Shown: positions 1-9,441 of the stretch, piece by piece
Position numbering within the stretch: the stretch's first letter is position 1
How the letters are laid out: every line of letters starts with the position of its first letter
NCBI GenBank assembly: GCA_014529385.2
Contig: CM043952.1
Span: 61,894,119-61,954,118 of the forward strand
From: Adiantum capillus-veneris
Taxonomy: Eukaryota > Streptophyta > Polypodiopsida > Polypodiales > Pteridaceae
Length of the DNA: 60,000 nucleotides
Direction: 5' to 3'
Translations under genes and position numbers: made by a program
The notes under the pieces: model-generated
The model's database searches: none
The model's input: only the letters and a program-made list of their open reading frames with translations
Told to the model about the DNA's origin: nothing

Positions 1-203
1 GACATCTCGAGGTCAGTTTGAGATTGAAAATAGGGTTTAGCAAATGATTAGAAATTGTCGGGAAGTTGAAGAAAACACAAACTTGACCATAAAATGAAAA
101 ATGAGCATAACTTTGTCAAAACTACTCCAAATTTCATTAGTGCATCTAGGGTTACTATAGTCACAAGGGCATGAGGTCACATATGAAATCTGGCACTGAG
201 GTA

Positions 204-1328
204 CATGGATCACGATCCATGTTGGGATACATTTTGAAGATCTGGTGATACCAATTGGTAGGGATCATCAAGGTGGTGCCTTGGTCCAAAAAAGTTTGGA
301 TTTGGATTATTGGTTTGGTACTTAGGTCAATTCTTGGTAATTATCCTCATACTTAGAGAAATTTGGCATTTTGTATGGATTTTGAAATGCAAATGAATTG
401 ATACTTCATGGCTAGACCTTGTTTAGTGCTCTGAGCCAGCTTATGTAAATTTTTCTTTGATTGGGTAGAAAGGTACATGAATCGCGATCCATGTTGGGAA
501 GGATATTGGGGTAGCCTTTTGCACACATGTTCCTATAGGTCTTCCTAGTACACTAGTGATTTTTTTTCAAATTTGGACTTGTTTTTCTTGTGTTTACTCA
601 ATTTCCAAGTTTATGGTTCATGTTTTCCCCGTCTTGACCATATTGGTTTTTTGGAACCACTTTTGGGCACTTCCTTTGACTAACATCTGTTGACTAACAT
701 CTGACTCTGGATGATTTGTGCCTGAAAACCAAAGTTTTGCCTATCTCCCCACCAACTTCCATCAGTTTTTGAATTCATATAAAGGGGGAAATTGATTTAG
801 GAAATTTTCACGACTTTGTAGGTGTTGTTTTGCTTTGCTTTGCCCCTAATTAGACCTTTAGTGTCACATATCACTGATGCTTGTGTTTCACCGTCTTTCG
901 GACTCCCTCTTGTTTTTGGTTGCTTTAGAATAAATCCTCAAGATGTTTCAATTGTTTCTCTGGATAGTGGGGTAGCTTCATGTTCTTCTCTTAACCCTAT
1001 TTCATAATGTTATTATTGGATACAGACCATTTTACCCTTGATTACTTCCAAATGACCATTTGCAGACTAAAGGTAACCAATTATTAGGTTTTAATGATTT
1101 TAAGACCCTTTTTGTGATTATTTTTACATGGTCAGTTATACTTTTTCATCCTCCAGCCAGTGATCAACTTCTGCTCTAATTTTCTCATCAAGGTACATGG
1201 ATCACGATCCATGTGGGGAAGGATTTTGCAATTCCAATTACTGGAAGTTGTTCCTGGGCTTATGGGGAACTCACTGTGGAAGTTTCTCTGATTTTAGGGT
1301 TTGGGGAACATGAATTAAGATCCATGTT
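204..1328. repeat. Dispersed 18-bp near-palindrome, three clear copies plus one weak
   Basis: CATGGATCACGATCCATG occurs at 204-221 and 1196-1213. A variant, CATGAATCGCGATCCATG, is at 476-493. The arms CATGGATC and GATCCATG are perfect reverse complements around a 2-base centre. The match extends outside the palindrome: each copy is preceded by GGTA and followed by TTGGG or TGGGG. A fourth, weaker inverted repeat with arms GGAACATG and CATGTTCC lies at about 1305-1328. The function is unknown. Confidence 0.75.
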
Positions 1329-1617
1329 CCAACCCCTTTTGCAACTATTTTTGCATGCAGTGATTCTGCCAGTTATAAGGGGTCTACTCAAGAAAAGGTT
1401 TTTGTTTTGGGAAAGTTTTGAACTCCCCCATTGGCTTTGGAAACTTGAAAAATATTTGATCTACTCTGATCTACTCTTTTGGTAATGCTGGTGCAGTGTG
1501 GAGCATAAACAAGTGTTCTTGTAGGGTAAATGATCATACATGTCAAACCTGGTGGACTAAGAGCTATCGAGGTGGTCGCAGCAGGCAGAAACAAAACGAG
1601 AAACTCTATGCTTCTGT

Positions 1618-1620
<3 letters not shown>

Positions 1621-1708
<88 letters not shown>
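1621..1708. repeat. (TC)44 microsatellite
   Basis: An uninterrupted run of 44 TC dinucleotides. It produces spurious serine/leucine and arginine/glutamate reading frames on both strands; none should be treated as a gene. Confidence 0.97.
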
Positions 1709-1711
<3 letters not shown>

Positions 1712-2412
1712 GCAAATGAGCTTATTTTGCCCCATTTGACTATATGTTCCCTATCTACTGGGAATGCCCTATTCATACAAACCTCCATTGATCATATCTT
1801 GCTGTTCATATCACCTGCAGTTTGATCCATTCTCCATTCTAATATTTGGTCAACAAATGACCTTTAATCTATTGTTTTGATCCTTAGAAGTTGGCATAAA
1901 ATCCATTGTGTGCCAAACCTTTTCATATTTGCCATGTTTGAAGCCCTTGCTTTGAAGTTTTGGTGTCTGCTTTCAAAAGTCAATTCCAACATTTTTGGCT
2001 CAATTTATTATTTTTTGTTGATTATTTGTCCTTTTTAGCTTTTTAGAAGTAAAATTTAAAGGAAAACTACCCACAATTATTATTAATTGGCTAAAATTTT
2101 ACCAGAATTATTGTAATCACTCACACACATATTCTTAATTTGGCATTTAGATGGTGTCAATATGGCTCATGATTATTCCTGCTAAGATTTAAAAAGCTCT
2201 AAAAAACTGTCAAAGAAAAAGAAAAAGAAAAGAAAATAATATATACAAAATGATGAGTATCTTGCTGCACTTTTCCCCCTTCCGATAGTGAGTCGTCCCA
2301 GACGGACATGTGTCAAAGTGCATGGGTACGAAGTAAGTGTCTAGGGATAGCCGTATATTGTGGCTCTATGATGAGAATTGAAGATATGCATGGGATAACA
2401 AATTGTTGTGGA

Positions 2413-3191
2413 TGTTAGAAAATATGACGTAGCTAAGTAGATAATTGAGTAGATTACTTAATGGAGAGAGATAATTTACACACCCAAGAGATTATAGAGG
2501 AGAGAGAGAGAGAGAGTACACACGATATACGTGGTTCACCCAATGTGGGATATGTCCACGGGAAAGCAGCCACTCAATGGCTTTAGTACTTCAAAACAAG
2601 AAGTAGGTTACAAAGGGATTATACCCTTTTGGAGCTCCCGCCTTACTTGAGTCTCACCACCTCACACCCACCTTGTTGCATCAACTTCACACTATGAAAT
2701 GTGTGTAGTATGGCCTCCTTTTATAGGCCAAAAGGGCTGCCCTCTCTCATGAGAGGCAGCCATGTGTAGCCGCCCTTGTGTAGATAAGTCCATATTGGAC
2801 CCTTCAATCTGCCCATGTGTGGTCGCCCTTGAGAAGACAAGTCCGCTTTTGAATTCGGCCACCGGCCATTGACTTCCGACCACCGGCCACCAGCCATTGA
2901 CTTCCGACCACCGGCCACCAGCCATTGACTACCGGCCACCGGCCAATCGACCAACCGACGGGTCATTTTCTGACCACTTTTCAACCGCCGTTCGGCCACA
3001 ATATTTTGGTAAAAAGGAATATTCCGACGATGCCAATCTCAGCTTAGGCTCGAAACTGGGCGTGAAAATTTTGGTTTTCGGTGAGTGATTTTTCTTCACG
3101 CACGATGGCTTCTCCTCATAATGGGGGCCTTACAAATGTGCATTTTTACCATAGAAAATTACAAGGGTTAAATCAAGCTCCATACTTAACA
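2413..3191 (-). repeat. 3' LTR of copia fragment (family A), 779 bp
   Basis: On the minus strand it runs from TGTTAAGTATGG to TTTCTAACA, with the TG...CA ends expected of an LTR. A TATA box (TATAAAAG) is at 2718-2725 on the minus strand. The U3 part, about 2860-2960, carries a GC-rich tandem repeat built on GGTCGGAAGTCAATGGCCGG. Other members of the family are at 25655-26355, 30346-31086 and 40154-40963. Length differences between members come mainly from this tandem block and nearby indels. Confidence 0.88.
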
Positions 3192-3202
3192 ATCTCCCAC
3201 TT
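3192..3202 (-). other. Polypurine tract of copia fragment
   Basis: The minus strand reads AAGTGGGAGAT directly before the LTR start, the classical plant copia plus-strand primer. The same tract precedes the 3' LTR of the copia element at 25655-31086. Confidence 0.8.
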
Positions 3203-3251
3203 GGAGACTGATCTCCAAACCAAACCTGTGACTGCTTTCCATCCTGGCTTA

Positions 3252-4738
3252 CTATCCTCGAATGCCAATTGAAGATGAGCAAAAGCTCAACTTCTCCTTG
3301 TTGACCACCTTTGTAAACATGTCTGCAGGATTGTCAGTTGTATGCACCTTTCCTAGCTTTAGTTGTCCCTCTTCCAAAAGAGTGCATATGAAGTGATATC
3401 TCACCTCAATGTGCTTTGTCCTTGAATGAAAGGTTGAGTTCTTTGCAAGATGGATAGCGCTTTGGATATCACTGTACAAGACACAATTGTCTTGTTTGAA
3501 TCCAAGCTCTTCTAAGAATCTGTGAAGCCACTGAATTTCTTTGCTTGCCTCCTTCATTGCTACATACTCTACTTCCGTGGTAGAAAGTGAGACCACTTTC
3601 TACAGCTTTGAAGCCTAGCTTATTGCTGTGCCTCCAACCGTGAAGACATAGCCAGTAGTGCTCCTTCGAGTATCTTTGTCACCTTCCATATCTGCATCAG
3701 CATACCCTTCTAGAAAAATATCAGTTCCTCCAAAATACAAAGCATCTGTTGTTTTCCCTTTTAGATACCTAAGTATCCACTTCACAGCTTGCCAGTGCTC
3801 TTTACCTGGGTTGTCCATGAACCTACTTACAACTCCCACTACATGTGCAATGTGTGGCCTTGCCCAAACCACAGCATACATAAGACAACCTACCGCTGCA
3901 GCATATGGAACTTTAGACATGTAGTCTATCTCCTCTTGTGTCTTTGGACACATATCCTTGGTTAGTTTGAAGTGACCAGCCAAAGGTGTAGAAACCGTTT
4001 TTGCATTTTTCATTGCAAACCTTTCTAGTACCTTCTTGATGTAATCCTCTTGAGATAGCTTTATTGTATTCTTCATCCTTTCCCTTGATATCTTCATACC
4101 AGGTATCCTCTTTGCAACACCTAAATCTTTCATTGAAAAAGATTTAGACAGCTCCTCTTTTAGGTCTTGATGTCGTGCATCTTAGCACTTACAATCAGCA
4201 TGTCATCAACATACAACATTAGGATGATGAACTTCCCATCTCCCAAATTCTTTGTGTAGATGCAATGCTCTGAGTTGCATCTTCTGAATCCATGATCTAA
4301 CATCCATCGATTGAACTTCAAGTACCATTGTCTTGATGCTTGCTTTAAACCATACAAGATTTTCTTTAATTTGCAAACCATTTTCTCCTTACCTTTTACT
4401 TCATAACCCTTTGGTTGAAGCATGTAAATTCCCTCCTCTAAGTCACCATGAGAGAATGCCGTATTTACATCCATTTGCTCAAGATTTAGATCATGAGCAG
4501 CCACAAGGCTTAAGACAAGGCTTAAGACAAGCTTAATTGAGTTCATTTTTACAACATGAGAGAATATTTCATTGAAGTCAATACCTTTCTTTTGAGAAAA
4601 CCCCTTTACCACAAGCCTAGACTTGTACCTTTTCTTCCCACCTCCTTCTTCCTTCAGCTTGTACACCCATTTGTTTTGAAGTGCCCACTTACCTTGAAGC
4701 AACTCAACCAACTCCCATGTTTGGTTGCGATGTAGTGG
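3252..4738 (-). pseudogene. Copia reverse transcriptase (C-terminal part) and RNase H remnant
   Basis: Minus-strand reading covers the copia RT from WVYKLKEEGG onward, with the catalytic YVDD box intact at 4202-4213, then the conserved block ending in RNase H. The first RNase H aspartate lies in GYADADMEGD, followed by RSTTGYVF. A stop near 3615 separates this from STTEVEYVAMKEASKEI (catalytic glutamate) and the C-terminal TKHIEVRYHF block. There is also a frame break around 4134-4160. The upper part, 4160-4738, is in the same open frame as unrelated sequence upstream, giving a 325-residue chimeric ORF (4160-5137). The enzyme is not functional as it stands. Confidence 0.85.
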
Positions 4739-6115
4739 ATCCCACGTGAAAAATAGGACCATTGTTTGCAGTGTCCGAACAATAAAACTTGCATGCCAAA
4801 TTGGATCAAATTTGTAACCACCAGTAGCGAGAGGGGAAATGAGCATCTTGGCTCCTTCAAAGACAAAACTGAAAATTATGATTCCCAAGAGTGTAACAAG
4901 AATCCACCATATATGGCCGCCTTGTTGGTGTGGTGAGCTCAAGTTGTCTTCAGAGTCCTGCTTACTGCCATTAGAAAAAACTGCAAGCATATCATGCTTC
5001 TTTTGGGTGTGCTGAAACATGTCAGCTTCCTTTACTGATGCTAATAGCAAGCCACCTACCTTGCGGCTTAAATACAAGCGTAATCCACTTACCTTTCTCC
5101 AAAGAGAGGATGCACTATTTGTAAAAAATTGTACCAAATTGCGAAGGAGGTCTTCATTCTTGCATTCTATCAGGATTTTGTCTATCCATGGCTCCTTTCT
5201 CTTATCTCCATGCTGATCTTCTCTCTATATGTTAGAGCGGCTAGCCATAGCCATAGGTCTGATGCATCCCATACAAACACAATGCTGTGTTGTGGAGGAG
5301 TTTGGAACATCCTTAAATTGTTGGCAGTATATTGATCATCAAACTTACTCTGAACACCCTCACATAAACTGGAGGCATTACCCATCTCCAAGTTTATAAC
5401 ACCCTTCAGTAGACTAGAGGCATTACCCATCTCTAAGTCTATAACACCCTTCAGTAGACTAGATGCATTACCCATCTCTAAGTCTATAACACTACACAAT
5501 AAAGTCTTGCTCGACTGCCAAGCCTCTGGAGCAATAGCCAACTCCAAACCTTTAGTCATACTTACCTCTTCGTTATGGTCCTCAAGTGAAACTGCCTTGA
5601 TGAAAGATTCCTTTAGCTTGCTACACTGTCCTGGGTCCATGCTGGTGCACAGGCTTCTGTTTTCAAAGCCCTCCCCTTTGCTTGATATGTTGTCCATCTT
5701 CTACAAAGCCTTGCTAACAGGCTGGTTTTCCTCTTCTCTTGTATCTTTCATGACCTTTGCATTCCTCTTACTCTGACGAGGCCTAATCAACACTTTACAC
5801 CTTCTTATCCTTACTGCACAATGCTGTCGATTGATCGCTTTGGTGCCTATTTCATTCAAGGTTAAAGATGTACTCACATTTGTAACACAATTTTCTTGAC
5901 TTACCTCCCCCACCCGGGTAGCATCTTTTGATTCTTTAACCTCTTGTTCCACTGCTTGAGTTCTTTGAATAGTCTTCTTACTGGATCCTTCTTCTGTTAC
6001 ACTCATTTTGACCTCTTCTGCAAGACCAATGATACTTGGTGTGCGGGTACCAATTGGTGGTGGGCATAGGATGATTGTAAGTGGTGATTGTGGTGGACGT
6101 AGAATTTGTGTTGGT
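4739..6115 (-). pseudogene. Unrecognised open segment between gypsy gag and copia RT
   Basis: This segment has no counterpart in the sister gypsy element at 46221-55497, where gag runs directly into protease. On the minus strand it begins after the proline-rich RERTPPP block of gag and stays open in gag frame to a TAG at 5701-5703. It continues in the same frame to 5182, and a shifted frame resumes to the copia junction. It encodes about 460 codons. Visible features are a basic stretch near 5770, three tandem copies of a 15-residue unit (VIDLEMGNASSLLKG), and one strong membrane-spanning helix, IWWILVTLLGIIIFSFVF, at 4859-4912. I do not recognise the family. It may be captured host cDNA or an extra retroelement ORF; nothing here decides between these. 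Confidence 0.6.
5362..5496 (-). repeat. 45-bp tandem repeat, three units, in coding phase
   Basis: CATTACCCATCT recurs at 5376, 5421 and 5466, a constant 45-bp period. The translated unit is 15 residues, and the differences between units mostly leave the protein unchanged or alter one residue (D to N; LK to CE). The repeat keeps frame, as expected if it expanded while the sequence was coding. Confidence 0.9.
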
Positions 6116-6993
6116 GGGGCTGGTGCTTGGGGTGGGGGTGTTCTTTCTCTAGGGGGTGACAATTGGTTCCTCCTACCTTCTCTATTATAGTTTTGTTGTG
6201 GTTTGGGACAGTAGTACATACCGTGACCATCTTCTCTGTAGTTGTAGCAGTGATACTCCCTATTTTGTTGTCGTGCTCTTCCAGGGTCTTGATCTCTTTC
6301 TTGACTCCTCCCTTGCTGTATTAAGTGGACAAACAAATTCTGCAGTTGGTCAGTAATATGGGCCAACATATCTTGTTGGTCATCTCTTACCCCAAGAGCC
6401 GGTGGTGGTGGTATGGTGGTTGTCGTAGTTGCGGGTCGACGCGATTTTCCTGCTTCTGTTGACTCGGTTTCTTTGGCTTTCATTCGCAGCTTCTTGTCCT
6501 TAAGGCGAGCAATCTCAACGGCTAACTCGTACGTAGCCGGGAATCTACCTTTCACCTTCTCCTTGAGAAGCGGCCATAAGCCATGCGTGAACCGATCTCT
6601 TTTTAGGAAATCGGGTGCGGCTTCCCCCCTTGCCAGTGACTCAACCCACCGCTCCCACAAATCCACAAATTTGGACTCATAGGTGGCATATTCTAAAAGA
6701 CCCTCCTGCTTCAAGTCTCTCAACTTGTCCCACAACTTTTCTGAAGTGGTACCTCCCCCAAAGCGCCTCTTAAAAGTGGTTTTTAAGGGTTCCCAGTCAT
6801 CCTTGGTTGCTTGTGGAAGTGCATTGTACCATGATCTAGCTTCTAGCTTCATGAGATGCTTAAAGATTCTAACCCGGGATTCATCCGTATCTTTGTTGCT
6901 CACTACACATGCTACTTCAAAGTCATCTAGGAAGTCTGTTACCAAATCCTCCCCCTTCTTTCCTTTAAATGTTGGAAATGCTACACTTGCCAT
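5701..6993 (-). CDS. gag: Ty3/gypsy (Tat-lineage) gag fused to captured sequence
   Basis: The start ATG at 6993 (MASVAFPTFKG) is chosen because it matches the gag start of the sister copy at 48671; ten more codons lie open upstream. The Retrotrans_gag domain is clear (RSWYNALPQ...FKRRFGG, roughly residues 45-130), with a basic region then a zinc knuckle. The knuckle reads CYNYREDGHGMYYC, so the second cysteine has become tyrosine. From about residue 293 (position 6115) the protein no longer resembles the sister gag: the last ~138 residues come from the unrecognised segment, and the frame ends at a TAG that is followed by open frame. Gag packages element RNA in the cytoplasm; this one is probably impaired. 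Confidence 0.75.
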   Translation of the reverse strand: MASVAFPTFKGKKGEDLVTDFLDDFEVACVVSNKDTDESRVRIFKHLMKLEARSWYNALPQATKDDWEPLKTTFKRRFGGGTTSEKLWDKLRDLKQEGLLEYATYESKFVDLWERWVESLARGEAAPDFLKRDRFTHGLWPLLKEKVKGRFPATYELAVEIARLKDKKLRMKAKETESTEAGKSRRPATTTTTIPPPPALGVRDDQQDMLAHITDQLQNLFVHLIQQGRSQERDQDPGRARQQNREYHCYNYREDGHGMYYCPKPQQNYNREGRRNQLSPPRERTPPPQAPAPPTQILRPPQSPLTIILCPPPIGTRTPSIIGLAEEVKMSVTEEGSSKKTIQRTQAVEQEVKESKDATRVGEVSQENCVTNVSTSLTLNEIGTKAINRQHCAVRIRRCKVLIRPRQSKRNAKVMKDTREEENQPVSKAL

Positions 6994-7076
6994 GATTACT
7001 GAGAGAGAGCTAGAAAGACGCATTGCTTAACTTGCAAAAGTTTTTTTCTTCTTTACAAGGAGGCGTGTATACCCTC

Positions 7077-7778
7077 TTATACTAGGACATAGATTAAAAC
7101 TTCAAACGGTACATTGCCTTGTACCAAAGGTAAGACAAATGGTTGATCTGATGCCAGAACCTCCAAAAACCGCTCCCCACCCGGCATGGTGTCAATGACG
7201 TGCTGGTAGTGAGCCTTCAAATCCAGTATTACCTTGATTGAGCGTACACGTGTTGGTATGTGTGATCTGTCTTGAGGTAGGTTGTACTGATTCATGTGAA
7301 GCTTAGAGGTGCTTAGTCACTGTCCAAGCTTGTGGGAGAGGGTGGTGTTCTTTCCTGAAACAAACTCAGTAGATCCCTAGTTTCTCTAGTGAGAGTGTGA
7401 GCCAATGCTTCCGTTATCTGTGCTGCAGCATCAGGTGCGACTTGAAAACTGACTGTGATAATTACCTCGGTGACTTGAGTTACCCGATTCTCAAAGTAGA
7501 ATAGTGTTGATTCTCTATTCTGTAGAGCTCCTTCCATTTTGTTGTTGTGGGTTGGTTGTAGGTTGCGGACATGGTTTCGACCTTCTCCTTCTTCTTCTTG
7601 GCACTTGGCCTATGTATATCCACTGGGTTTGGTGTGTTGGTTGACTCTCCCACTGCAAATCAATTACCGTTACGCCTGGCACTTGAGCTTTGATGGAGAT
7701 GCGGAGTTCGTCTAGTTGTGCTTGGAGCTCTTCTTCTTCTGTCGTCCAATTAGCAAATTCTGCTAGCCATTCATCCAT
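7077..7778 (-). other. Three small leader ORFs upstream of gag (minus-strand Tat copy)
   Basis: Between the primer-binding site and gag lie three short frames: 7515-7778 (87 aa, starts MDEWLAEFANW, acidic then very basic), 7313-7537 (74 aa) and 7077-7295 (72 aa). Each is in a different frame; the first two overlap by 23 bp and the second and third are 17 bp apart. The second and third are the same length in the sister copy (48127-48351 and 48369-48587) with only a few residue changes. Tat/Ogre gypsy elements are known for an extra ORF before gag. Whether these are translated, or are one ORF broken by shared ancestral indels, is unknown. Confidence 0.5.
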
Positions 7779-7837
7779 TCACAATAGTTTAAGGGTTTCA
7801 GTCTTGTAACCTGAAGGGTTTCATGAAAAGATCCTCC

Positions 7838-7849
7838 ATGGGGGCACCA
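7838..7849 (-). other. Primer-binding site of minus-strand Tat element
   Basis: Directly after the LTR end (TCA then TT) the minus strand reads TGGTGCCCCCA. TGG pairs with a tRNA CCA end. The same motif follows the LTRs at 47812 and, with small changes, at 12588, so these gypsy elements share a primer type. I do not assign the tRNA. Confidence 0.65.
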
Positions 7850-7851
7850 AA

Positions 7852-8061
7852 TGACGGGAGCAAAGCCAACCACGAACCCCGACGGCCTCTAAAACACCGG
7901 GGACCGAATGGCGCGCCTCGAGCCTGTCATGGTAAAGCAAACAGGGGGCACCACCTAGCTTCTGCGGCTAGGACGCAAACAACACACCACCATAACAAAG
8001 TTTTCATCCAAGAGAGATGGATGCTTGGGAGTAGTGATGAAGAGGAAAGGAAATGAGATCA

Positions 8062-8124
<63 letters not shown>

Positions 8125-9441
8125 GTGAGGGAGGGGGTATAGCGGCTTAGTACTTAGGCACCACAAAAGGATGGCGAATCCGCACACCCTTCACACATAC
8201 ACAAGCTCACTCCAAACATAAGACTAGGTGGCGATTCCGCACACCTGACATGGGCAAAACATTGCAAGAAAACATACTCACAAAACCTCAAGCTTTATTT
8301 AGAGAATAAGGTGATGAAATTGGGAGCATAGGGTAGGGGAATGAGAAGGGAGAGAGTGGTAGAGCACATGGCGGATAGGTGGGAGTTGATGGCGAAGACT
8401 CGCACGAGGGTTATGGCCATCATCCTTCATTTAGTTGCCCTTCATCTTCCATAGCCAAGGGTGTAGAGGTCATGCTCAAGACAAGCATGGTGATTGCGGT
8501 GAGATGGTGTGGGTGTGTGTGTGTGTGCACTAGGCACACACAGTGCATAGTGTGTTCTTTGGTGATGTTGTGTGTGTGTTTAGTGTGATGGTGACCCCTC
8601 TTTATATAGGGGAGGACGGGGGAGGAATTCTAGAATTTAGAAATGAAGAAATCATTATCTACATAGGCCATGTGACTGTGGGCCCCACTTGTCTGGCTGT
8701 GTGTATATGTGCCAGAACAGCAGTCTCATGAGAGAGAGACTAAGAGAGAGAGATGGGTTGATGAAAAAAAGTGAGAGGTGACATGGAGACTAAAGTAATT
8801 ACAAGAGGGGAGAGAGGGGAGTGTGTTCAGAGGTGAATCTGTGTGCAGATGTGTGTGAACACAAGAAAAATCAGGTAGCCACCGGGTGGGGATGGGTCTA
8901 TGGGCACCTTTTTCAATGAAACTGAGTGTGTGTGAGTGTGGGGGAGGTTATTTAGCTACAAGACAAGAAACATGGCGCCCTTTAGAGAGAGAGGGGGGTA
9001 TTTGGGTCATGGGATATGATAGGAGAGAGAAATATGGGGTGGGGTATACTATTTTGGAAGATAGGATAAGTTGCATGTGAGTTAGGGTGCATTATTGGTG
9101 AGTTAGAATGCATTATTGGTGAGAGGTGGGGTAGCTTGAGGGGAGAGAAAAAGGAGAAAGGACAAGGGGAAGAGAGAGGGGGTTGACCTTTTGAGTGGAG
9201 GAGAGGAAAAGGGACACACGGCAGGGCATCAGTGAAGAAAAAGGAGGCAAGGTGGGGATGGGCTGCCCCGCAGGCATGAGGTGGCCTATTTTACCTTTCT
9301 CATATATTTACATAATCATACTTTATTTTTTTTCTTACTTTTCCAATGCCTTTTATCACTCCCTCCCTAAGAGGAGGTTTCCATGGGGTGGGGACGAGAG
9401 AAGAGGGGTATGGGAGCTTGGCTTGTGAAAAGCTCCCATCA
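7852..9441 (-). repeat. 5' LTR of minus-strand Tat element, 1590 bp
   Basis: On the minus strand it runs from TGATGGGAGC to CCCGTCA. It is homologous over its whole length to the LTR pair at 46221-47812 and 53917-55497. A TATA box (TATATAAA) is at 8601-8608 on the minus strand. It contains (GA)n at 8065-8121, a GT-rich tract near 8510-8530 and a 22-bp duplication at about 9078-9121. Its outer edge at 9441 cuts directly into the RT of another gypsy element, in the middle of the FYVNP block. Confidence 0.9.
8065..8121. repeat. (GA)n microsatellite inside LTR
   Basis: About 28 uninterrupted GA units. The orthologous tract in the other two Tat LTRs is (CT)n at 47562-47599 and about 55236-55287, with different lengths in each copy. 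Confidence 0.95.

Larger units (their letters stand above)
1..2412. other. Non-coding stretch with recurring palindromic motif
   Basis: No reading frame here looks like a protein; the frames that are open around 1390-1825 only reflect the CT microsatellite. The sequence is AT-rich and contains three clear copies and one weak copy of an 18-bp near-palindrome, plus a long TC tract. No LTR ends, terminal inverted repeats or coding remnants were recognised. It ends at the first base of a copia LTR at 2413. Confidence 0.6.
2413..4738 (-). mobile_element. 3' half of a Ty1/copia element, 5'-truncated
   Basis: Read on the minus strand, this runs from the middle of reverse transcriptase through RNase H and a polypurine tract into a complete 3' LTR. 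It is homologous to the complete copia element at 25655-31086. The copia similarity begins near 4738 (the TWELVEL block of RT); everything upstream of that point is unrelated. No 5' LTR, gag, protease or integrase is present, so there is no second target duplication to compare. The base pairs next to the LTR (GTGGA at 2408-2412) are one side of the insertion only. Confidence 0.85.

Noticed and set aside
1388-1825. Overlapping frames on both strands around the TC tract
   Set aside because: They arise from the dinucleotide repeat (Ser-Leu or Arg-Glu runs) and have no other coding signal.
4728-4742. CACTACATCGC on the minus strand as a CACTA end marking the chimera junction
   Set aside because: Most of it aligns with the copia element at 28810-28825 (CATTACATCACAACC), so it is copia sequence.
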